DNA of 64,000 nucleotides, from contig JBMYLP010000005.1 in NCBI GenBank assembly GCA_049596455.1, positions 1-64,000 of the forward strand, in the 5' to 3' direction. The position numbers and the translations under genes were made by a program. Each line of letters opens with the position of its first letter. Position 1 is the first letter of the stretch. The stretch comes from UBA7446 sp049596455 (GTDB lineage: Bacteria; Bacteroidota; Bacteroidia; Flavobacteriales; Flavobacteriaceae). Below are positions 17,392 to 23,680 of this stretch, piece after piece. Under the pieces are notes generated by a model, which made no database searches, had not been told where the DNA came from, and was given only the letters and a program-made list of their open reading frames with translations.

Positions 17392-17424
17392 TTTACATTT
17401 GCTTAACATTAAATTAACATTGCG
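17392..17424 (+). repeat. Three tandem 11-bp units, consensus TTWACATTnnn
   Basis: TTTACATTTGC, TTAACATTAAA and TTAACATTGCG follow one another without a gap. The last two contain TTAACA separated by exactly 5 bp, the geometry of a Pho-type box (hexamer, five bases, hexamer). The array lies next to the minus-strand promoter of the ywqK-like gene and about 70 bp upstream of the aspS -7 box. Confidence 0.55.
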
Positions 17425-17493
17425 TGTTAAAACAGCATAAATTTATAGTGATAATCCAGCGCATAATTTCGTCGCAAGTCGTGAAGAAGTCCC

Positions 17494-17501
17494 TATTTTT
17501 G
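17494..17501 (+). promoter_or_regulatory. Promoter -7 element TATTTTTG (aspS)
   Basis: An exact TAnnTTTG, 13 nt before the aspS ATG. Confidence 0.55.
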
Positions 17502-17514
17502 TAAAAATTTTAAG

Positions 17515-19272
17515 ATGTACAGGAGTCATCATTGTGGCGCTCTTTCAGCAGCGCAAATCGGAACCGAAGTTCAGCTTGCGGGTTGGGTTGCCAAAACACG
17601 TGACAAAGGCTTTGTGTTGTGGATTGATTTGAGGGATAGATACGGCATTACACAATTGGTTTTGGATGAGGAACGCTCAAATCCAGAAATTTTGGAAGCT
17701 GCAAAACGCATCGGTAGAGAAACCGTAATTCAAGTTTCGGGAACCGTTTTAGAACGCGAAGCGAAAAACCCCCATTTGCCCACAGGTGATATTGAAGTGT
17801 TGGTTACTTCACTAGAGGTTTTAAATCAAGCACAAACACCCCCATTTACCATTGAAGACAACACTGATGGCGGCGAAGATTTGCGCATGAAGTACCGCTA
17901 CTTGGACATTCGCCGTACGCCCGTGCAGCAAAGTTTATTGTTTCGTTCCAATGTTGCGCTTTTAGTACGAAACTTTTTGGCGAAAGAGAATTTTGTAGAA
18001 GTAGAAACGCCATACCTTATTAAGTCTACACCCGAAGGCGCACGTGATTTTGTGGTGCCTTCACGCATGAATGAAGGGCAGTTTTATGCCTTACCACAAT
18101 CGCCACAAACCTTTAAGCAATTGCTAATGGTAGGTGGCATGGATCGCTATTTTCAGTTGGTAAAATGTTTTAGAGACGAAGACCTCCGCGCAGACCGTCA
18201 GCCTGAATTTACCCAAATAGACTGTGAATTATCTTTTGTGCATCAAAACGATATCATGGCTTGCTTTGAAGCACTTCTTTGCTATTTGTTAGAAGAAATA
18301 CACGGCATTTCACCAAAACCCTTCCCTGTAATATCTTATGAAAATGCCATCAAAACGTATGGAAACGACAAACCCGATATTCGCTTTGGGATGACCTTTA
18401 CTGAGCTAAACGAACTTGCGCAAAACAAAGGTTTTCAAGTATTTGATGCACAAGAATTGGTGGTAGGTATTGCTGTTCCGGGTGCTGCAGCTTGGTCTAG
18501 AAAACAAATTGATGCGTGGATAGATTGGGTAAAACGTCCGCAAATTGGTGCCAACGGACTGGTTTGGGTAAAATGCAACGATGATGGGAGTTACAAATCT
18601 TCTGTAGATAAATTCTTTGATGCTGCTACACTTGGCAAATGGGCTAAAGCCTGTGATGCAAAGCCCGGTGATTTGATTTTGGTCATGGCAGGAAATGCTA
18701 ACCAAACACGAACCCAGCTAAGCGCACTTCGTATGGCATTGGCAGAGGAATTGGAGCTGAGAAAACCCAACGAATTTGCGCCCCTGTGGGTGGTAGATTT
18801 TCCTTTGTTTGAAAAAGATGAAGAAACGGGCGCGCTTCACGCCATGCACCATCCCTTTACGGCACCAAAACCTGAACACCTCGAAAAGCTTCAAAGCGAC
18901 CCGACTTCGGTGGTGGCTCAGGCGTACGATTTGGTACTTAATGGAAATGAAATTGGGGGTGGTTCTATTCGTATTCACGATAGAGAAACACAAGAAAAAA
19001 TGCTTTCGTTATTGGGCTTCTCCGAAGCAGACGCTAAAGCACAGTTTGGCTTTTTGATGGATGCCTTTACCTATGGTGCTCCGCCACACGGCGGCATCGC
19101 CTTAGGGTTTGACCGTCTTGTTGCCATTTTGGATGGCAAAGAAACTATTCGCGACTATATCGCTTTTCCTAAAAACAACAGCGGTCGTGATGTGATGATA
19201 GATGCTCCAGCCCCTTTGGATGCGGAACAGCTTGATGAACTGTCGTTAATTGTTAAGCCAAAAGCGGAGTAA
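17515..19272 (+). CDS. aspS: Aspartyl-tRNA synthetase
   Basis: A 585-residue class II synthetase of the bacterial type. It has an N-terminal OB-fold anticodon-binding domain (about 1-110), then motif 1 near NFVEVETPYL, motif 2 FRDEDLRADRQPEFTQID, an inserted GAD-like domain (about 290-410), and motif 3 with GGIALGFDRLVAIL. Length matches the bacterial AspRS standard. A short membrane protein gene follows one base after the stop. Confidence 0.97.
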   Translation: MYRSHHCGALSAAQIGTEVQLAGWVAKTRDKGFVLWIDLRDRYGITQLVLDEERSNPEILEAAKRIGRETVIQVSGTVLEREAKNPHLPTGDIEVLVTSLEVLNQAQTPPFTIEDNTDGGEDLRMKYRYLDIRRTPVQQSLLFRSNVALLVRNFLAKENFVEVETPYLIKSTPEGARDFVVPSRMNEGQFYALPQSPQTFKQLLMVGGMDRYFQLVKCFRDEDLRADRQPEFTQIDCELSFVHQNDIMACFEALLCYLLEEIHGISPKPFPVISYENAIKTYGNDKPDIRFGMTFTELNELAQNKGFQVFDAQELVVGIAVPGAAAWSRKQIDAWIDWVKRPQIGANGLVWVKCNDDGSYKSSVDKFFDAATLGKWAKACDAKPGDLILVMAGNANQTRTQLSALRMALAEELELRKPNEFAPLWVVDFPLFEKDEETGALHAMHHPFTAPKPEHLEKLQSDPTSVVAQAYDLVLNGNEIGGGSIRIHDRETQEKMLSLLGFSEADAKAQFGFLMDAFTYGAPPHGGIALGFDRLVAILDGKETIRDYIAFPKNNSGRDVMIDAPAPLDAEQLDELSLIVKPKAE

Positions 19273-19273
19273 A

Positions 19274-19528
19274 ATGAAATGGTTTTTGCGTATTTTCTTT
19301 GTCTTGGTATTGGCAAACATTTGTGTGGGATATGCTATTCGGCAGGACAATATGCCCTTAGGTGAAAAATGGATTGGGCTTTCGGTAGCAATCGGTTTTT
19401 TTATTTATATGCCCCTTTTTTTGGTACATCGCTGGAAAGGAAAACGCCTACAAGACTATACGCTTTCCAATGAAAATTTAAAGAAAATGCGGGACACACT
19501 TAATCCGCCTAAACAAAGAAAAAGCTAA
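19274..19528 (+). CDS. Small two-helix membrane protein downstream of aspS
   Basis: An 84-residue hypothetical. The ATG at 19274 is one base after the aspS stop. There are two predicted membrane helices (LRIFFVLVLANICVGYAI and WIGLSVAIGFFIYMPLFLV) and a basic C-terminal tail HRWKGKRLQD...KQRKS. This layout is typical of unnamed flavobacterial proteins that follow aspS. The tight spacing implies co-transcription with aspS. No function can be assigned. Confidence 0.7.
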   Translation: MKWFLRIFFVLVLANICVGYAIRQDNMPLGEKWIGLSVAIGFFIYMPLFLVHRWKGKRLQDYTLSNENLKKMRDTLNPPKQRKS

Positions 19529-19567
19529 TTTCTTTTTAGTTTCTTCTCATTTTTCTCCCACTGTCGC

Positions 19568-19590
19568 AAGGCTATGACTTATGCCTTTTA
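19568..19590. terminator. Weak hairpin, possible bidirectional terminator
   Basis: AAGGC, a 10-base loop, and GCCTT followed by TTAAT lie in the 117-bp convergent gap between the aspS operon and the methyltransferase gene. The stem is only five pairs. Confidence 0.3.
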
Positions 19591-19645
19591 ATAGGTTTTA
19601 TTTAGCACGAGAGAAGACCCTCATGCCAGCGAAGGGCTATTGTTT

Positions 19646-20398
19646 TCACACATTGTTGGCAGTAGTTTTCTTTGCTTTAATTATAAGCGTTTCGCCAAAA
19701 AGAATTTCTTTCTTAAATACTTGCTTAAAAACACTTCTATTTATTTGAGCCGTTTTTTCTTTTTTACCCCGTCTTCTGTATACCCATAGCGTAGATAAAT
19801 AAATTAATGGTAAAAAAATAGCGTAAACTAAATTTATTAGCTTCATTCTATTTGTCCTTATCTCCTCAATCCTAAACCCGTTAGAATGGAGCATATATCT
19901 TAATTCCGCAAATGAAATCATACCGATGTGATGTAATGGATTTGGGTTAGTTTCATCGAGAGGGGAATTACATTTATGATGATGGCCTGTGGTAAACCAC
20001 TTAAAACGTGATCTTAGGCTGGAAATATTAGGAGTTGATATAATGATTTCTCCTTCATTTTTTAAAACACGATGTCCTTCTCTTACAAAATAAAATTGTT
20101 CGTCTATATGTTCTATACCATCAATACAAACTAATATATCGCATGATTTATCGGACAAATTAAAGGTTTTTGTCATGTCTCCTTGAATAAAGGTTTCATG
20201 TTCTATCTCCAAAATATTAACAATATCAATAGCAATTACACGTTTAAAACCTTCATCCTTGAGTCGCTGTATAAACGCTCCACTCCCTGAAGGAATATCG
20301 ACAACTACTTTATCTGTATTCATTTTAATCATGTCAAACACAGTTTCATGTGTGTTTTTAGATGTATTAATACTAATTCCTTTGTAGTTCCTTCTCAT
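19646..20398 (-). CDS. Class I SAM-dependent methyltransferase with C-terminal membrane segment
   Basis: A 250-residue protein. The SAM-binding motif I is VVDIPSGSGAFIQRLKDEG, followed by an acidic strand end AIDIV, motif GDMTKTFNL, and CDILVCIDGIEHIDE, the Methyltransf_11/23 pattern. After the catalytic domain, residues of about 192-210 form a hydrophobic stretch (LVYAIFLPLIYLSTLWVY) followed by RRRGKKEK, so it may be anchored to the inner membrane. Such enzymes often methylate lipids or glycans, but the substrate is unknown. Its Asn/Ile/Lys-rich composition differs from its neighbours and may reflect transfer. It is 23 nt downstream of tadA on the same strand. Confidence 0.7.
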   Translation of the reverse strand: MRRNYKGISINTSKNTHETVFDMIKMNTDKVVVDIPSGSGAFIQRLKDEGFKRVIAIDIVNILEIEHETFIQGDMTKTFNLSDKSCDILVCIDGIEHIDEQFYFVREGHRVLKNEGEIIISTPNISSLRSRFKWFTTGHHHKCNSPLDETNPNPLHHIGMISFAELRYMLHSNGFRIEEIRTNRMKLINLVYAIFLPLIYLSTLWVYRRRGKKEKTAQINRSVFKQVFKKEILFGETLIIKAKKTTANNV

Positions 20399-20421
20399 TT
20401 TATCATCTTTTTGTAATAAAT

Positions 20422-20865
20422 TTATTTCCGCTTTTGTTTAAAAAAAGCATGTAATAATGCGCTCGCTTCGGGGGCTAAAATTCCTGTTGCTACTTCTGTT
20501 TTGGGGTGTAATGGTGTTCCCTGCTGACGGTATCCCCGTTTTGGATCCTCTGCTGCAAAAACCAATCGTGAAATTTGACTCCAATACAAGGCTCCAGCGC
20601 ACATACTGCACGGCTCAAGGGTAACATACATCGTACATCCCTGAAGGTATTTGCCGCCAATGGAATTAGCAGCAGCGGTAATGGCTTGCATTTCGGCATG
20701 AGCAGTAACATCTGTCAAAGCCTCTGTGAGGTTGTGCGCGCGGGCAATAATGGCGTTTTTTGCCACCACCACCACACCAACGGGTACTTCTCCTTTGTCC
20801 AATGCCACTTGTGCTTCGGCAAGTGCTTTTTTCATAAAAAATCCGTCATCGAAAACCTGTTCCAT
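20422..20865 (-). CDS. tadA: tRNA-specific adenosine deaminase
   Basis: A 147-residue zinc deaminase that converts the wobble adenosine of tRNA-Arg(ACG) to inosine. HAEMQAI carries the zinc His and catalytic Glu, and PCSMCAGAL the two zinc cysteines. The start is placed at MEQVFDDGFFMKKAL because its ATG overlaps the dgt stop as TAATG. A start seven codons earlier would give a longer overlap and an unusual N-terminus. It is probably co-transcribed with dgt. Confidence 0.93.
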   Translation of the reverse strand: MEQVFDDGFFMKKALAEAQVALDKGEVPVGVVVVAKNAIIARAHNLTEALTDVTAHAEMQAITAAANSIGGKYLQGCTMYVTLEPCSMCAGALYWSQISRLVFAAEDPKRGYRQQGTPLHPKTEVATGILAPEASALLHAFFKQKRK

Positions 20866-22181
20866 TACGCCATCTTTTGATACCATTCCAAGGCTTTGCC
20901 ATCTGTAAGACTAGCTACATAACTGCTGATATTAAGCAACAATCCATATGTGTCTTTTTGGGGTAAAACCAACGTTTCTGGCAAGCATTGCAGCGCAAGT
21001 TTATCAAATGCCGAGGCATTATTTTTGGTTTTTCGTGTGGCAGCACCCACAAAAACATCCAACAATCGATGAATGACTTGATACCCCTTCAATTCTTTTT
21101 CAATGACCTCTTGCGCCTGATAAATATTGCGAATGCTAAGATTTATGATGTCATTGATTTGGGCTTTGTATTTACTTTTTTCGGTGAGTGAAGTCATACA
21201 ATTTCCGCTCATAATTTCCGCCTCGTGTGCCATAAAAAGCTCCGCAGCTTCTTGAATTAGGGTGCTAATGGACAAAGCCCTTAAATACGCCAATCGATCT
21301 TTTTTGGTGGTTAGGGTTTGGTATTTGTTTGTATTGATATTGTCTTTGACCAAATTAATAAGATATTCTAACGCATAATCTTCCGAAATCCAACCCAAGT
21401 TAATGCCGTCTTCAAAGTCGATGAGCGTATAGCAAATATCATCTGCTGCCTCAACCAAATACGCCAACGGATGACGCCGTATGGTATTATCGGCTTGTAA
21501 CAAACCTAAATCTGATGCAACGGCAACATAATCGTCTTGTTGCGCTTGAAAAAAGCCAAACTTTTTGTCGGCAACATGTTGGGTAGGACGATGCGGTAGT
21601 GATGCTTTTGGATATTTGGTAAAGGCGCCAAGCGTGGCATAACTAAGTCGAAGCCCCCCGGGAATTCCAGGTCTGGACTCCATCAAAATTTTAAGTCCGT
21701 TGGCATTGCCTTCAAAATGGGTGAGGTCGTGGTATTGTGTTTTGGTAAGTAAATTTTTAAACTCAACACCTTTTCCATTTGAAAAATAATCGCCTATTGC
21801 TTGCTCGCCACTGTGCCCAAAGGGTGGATTGCCAATGTCGTGTGCTAAAGATGCTGCTGCCACAATTGCACCAAAATCATTGCTGGTATAGCCAATGGTG
21901 GCAAGCTCTGGGTACTTGTGCAAAAGCTGCTGACCAACCATACGCCCAAGGCTTCTTCCCACAACAGAAACTTCGAGTGAGTGTGTGAGCCTGGTGTGTA
22001 CAAAGTCGGTTTTGGAAAACGGAATGACTTGCGTTTTGTCTTGAAGATTTCGAAAGGCGGCAGAGAAAATGATGCGGTCATAATCTACCTCAAAACCACT
22101 ACGTGTGGGGTCTTGTTCAGCGCGGAGTCGTTTTTGCGTATCGCCATGGCGGCGAAGTGAAAGTAATTGTTCCCATTGCAT
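20865..22181 (-). CDS. dgt: Deoxyguanosinetriphosphate triphosphohydrolase (dGTPase)
   Basis: A 438-residue HD-domain enzyme that hydrolyses dGTP to deoxyguanosine and triphosphate. Visible motifs are FVHTRLTHSLEVSVVGRSLG with the first His, LAHDIGNPPFGHSGEQAI with the HD pair, and EAADDICYTLIDFEDG further on. The start is set at MQWEQLLSLRRHGDT because a -7-like box (TACCTTTC) lies four bases upstream of that ATG. A start nine codons earlier would fall within that promoter. Typical length for the family. Confidence 0.93.
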   Translation of the reverse strand: MQWEQLLSLRRHGDTQKRLRAEQDPTRSGFEVDYDRIIFSAAFRNLQDKTQVIPFSKTDFVHTRLTHSLEVSVVGRSLGRMVGQQLLHKYPELATIGYTSNDFGAIVAAASLAHDIGNPPFGHSGEQAIGDYFSNGKGVEFKNLLTKTQYHDLTHFEGNANGLKILMESRPGIPGGLRLSYATLGAFTKYPKASLPHRPTQHVADKKFGFFQAQQDDYVAVASDLGLLQADNTIRRHPLAYLVEAADDICYTLIDFEDGINLGWISEDYALEYLINLVKDNINTNKYQTLTTKKDRLAYLRALSISTLIQEAAELFMAHEAEIMSGNCMTSLTEKSKYKAQINDIINLSIRNIYQAQEVIEKELKGYQVIHRLLDVFVGAATRKTKNNASAFDKLALQCLPETLVLPQKDTYGLLLNISSYVASLTDGKALEWYQKMA

Positions 22182-22185
22182 GCTC

Positions 22186-22193
22186 GAAAGGTA
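22186..22193 (-). promoter_or_regulatory. Probable -7 element TACCTTTC (dgt), leaderless spacing
   Basis: Matches TAnnTTTG except for the last base, and sits exactly four bases from the dgt ATG, the same spacing as several perfect elements in this window. Confidence 0.4.
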
Positions 22194-22224
22194 TAAAAGA
22201 CTGTTCAACTTCCAAAGTGCGTAC

Positions 22225-22285
22225 TTAACAATTTAGAAACAATAAGACAATTATTAATTAATAGGCAATTAACGCTTTTGTCACA
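22225..22285 (+). promoter_or_regulatory. Phased TTAACA-like hexamers upstream of the lipoprotein/TonB/PiT cluster
   Basis: Hexamers spaced every 11 bp: TTAACA (22225), GAAACA (22236), a poor unit (22247), TTAATA (22258), TTAACG (22269) and GTCACA (22280). Five of six match TTAACA at four or more positions, and the array ends ten bases before the -7 box at 22295. An 11-bp repeat of this kind is how response regulators of the PhoB/OmpR class bind. Because the cluster ends in a phosphate transporter, a Pho-type box is a reasonable inference, not shown. Confidence 0.45.
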
Positions 22286-22294
22286 TTACAAAAA

Positions 22295-22302
22295 TAAGTT
22301 TG
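22295..22302 (+). promoter_or_regulatory. Promoter -7 element TAAGTTTG (surface lipoprotein)
   Basis: An exact TAnnTTTG, 26 nt before the ATG at 22329, directly after the phased hexamer array. Confidence 0.6.
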
Positions 22303-22328
22303 CACAATAGAAATATAAAAAACATAAA

Positions 22329-23591
22329 ATGAAAACCAACATACTAAAATTTCCATTATTTATTCTACTATCTCTTTTGATAATTTCATGTAGTGATGAT
22401 GATGACACTACTACTACAAACCCTACAGATCCTTATACTATATCAGGTAATATTACTGCTGATAAAACGTTAACTGCAGGAAACGTTTGGACACTTAAAG
22501 GTCGTGTTTCTGTTGTTGAAGGCGCAACGCTTACAATTGAGGCAGGAACAGTTATAAAAGCTACTGCTGGAACAGGTGCAGATGCTTCTACGCTAATCAT
22601 CGCGCGTGGCGGAAAAATCGACGCTCAAGGTACTGCTAGCAAGCCTATTGTTATGACTTCTGTTTCCGATAACATTCAAGCAGACGGATCTTACCCGAGT
22701 TCTGGTCCTGCTTTAGGTGTTGGTACACGAGGCCTTTGGGGAGGACTTCTTGTTCTTGGAAAAGCACCTTGTTCTTTTAAGAACGATGTTTCTGAGTTGC
22801 AAATTGAAGGTATTCCTGTTTCTGATAAAAATGGTCTTTATGGAGGTTCGGATGCTGCTGACAACTCTGGTACTATTAGCTATGTTTCTATTCGACACGG
22901 TGGTGCCGAAATTGGAGAAGGTAACGAAATTAACGGACTTACACTTGGTGGTGTTGGATCAGGAACTACTATTAGCAACATTGAAGTAGTTGCTAATGTT
23001 GATGATGGCATCGAATTCTTTGGAGGTACTGTTGACGCTTCAAACCTTCTTGTTTGGGGTCAAGGTGATGATGGAATTGATATCGACCAAGCATATTCTG
23101 GTACTATTACTAACGCAATGGTAGTACTTACTGATGCTTCTGACCACGCTTTTGAAATTGATGGTCCTGAAGGAAGTGCTACTGGAAGTTTTACAATCGA
23201 TGGTGCAACAATTATTGGTACTAATGATGACTGTTCTCCTACAGGTGTTGACGGAGAGATGGCTGATTACAGAAAGGCTGCTACTGGAGCAACCAACAAT
23301 ATTTATGCTCTTAATTTCACAGAAGGTAAAGATGTAGAATTAGATGCAAGTGCAGATGCAACATCTTATACTAACGGAACGCTTACTTTTTCAAACTGGG
23401 ACATACAATATCCTTTAGCTGATGACGATAGTGTTTGTGCTGGAGAGGCAATCAACAAAATCTTTGACGACAAAGTAAATGAAAGTACATTTGAAACTGA
23501 TGCTGCTGGATGGGCTGAAATCGTAACGGCTAAAAAAGCTGATGCCGGTGCAGATGAAAGTGCTTTTGCATGGACTTTTTACAAGCAATAG
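22329..23591 (+). CDS. Surface-exposed lipoprotein with parallel beta-helix, TonB receptor partner
   Basis: A 420-residue lipoprotein. The lipobox LIISC gives Cys21, followed at once by SDDDD, which resembles the acidic lipoprotein export signal that sends Bacteroidota lipoproteins to the cell surface. After a Thr-rich linker come repeated strands such as GNVWTLKGRVSVVEGATLTI, GGLLVLGKAP and GTISYVSIRHGGAEIG, the pattern of a right-handed beta-helix. Acidic Asp-rich turns (NVDDGIEFF, GDDGIDIDQ) could bind calcium. Next to a TonB receptor it likely acts as the surface substrate-binding partner, as SusD does for SusC, but it has no SusD fold. Ligand unknown; phosphate-linked by context. Confidence 0.7.
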   Translation: MKTNILKFPLFILLSLLIISCSDDDDTTTTNPTDPYTISGNITADKTLTAGNVWTLKGRVSVVEGATLTIEAGTVIKATAGTGADASTLIIARGGKIDAQGTASKPIVMTSVSDNIQADGSYPSSGPALGVGTRGLWGGLLVLGKAPCSFKNDVSELQIEGIPVSDKNGLYGGSDAADNSGTISYVSIRHGGAEIGEGNEINGLTLGGVGSGTTISNIEVVANVDDGIEFFGGTVDASNLLVWGQGDDGIDIDQAYSGTITNAMVVLTDASDHAFEIDGPEGSATGSFTIDGATIIGTNDDCSPTGVDGEMADYRKAATGATNNIYALNFTEGKDVELDASADATSYTNGTLTFSNWDIQYPLADDDSVCAGEAINKIFDDKVNESTFETDAAGWAEIVTAKKADAGADESAFAWTFYKQ

Positions 23592-23622
23592 TTTACGATA
23601 AAAGATTATAAGCATATAATTA

Positions 23623-23665
23623 GCATTATTGCCCAACTTTCAATTTTGAGAGTTGGGCAAAATGC
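23623..23665 (+). other. Intercistronic hairpin between lipoprotein and TonB receptor genes
   Basis: A long stem: GCATT, a bulged A, then TTGCCCAACT pairs with AGTTGGGCAA and AATGC around a 12-base loop. No T run follows, so it is not a classical terminator. It could stabilise the upstream lipoprotein message or cause partial termination, giving more lipoprotein than receptor. Confidence 0.6.
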
Positions 23666-23680
23666 ATTTAATAAAGACTA

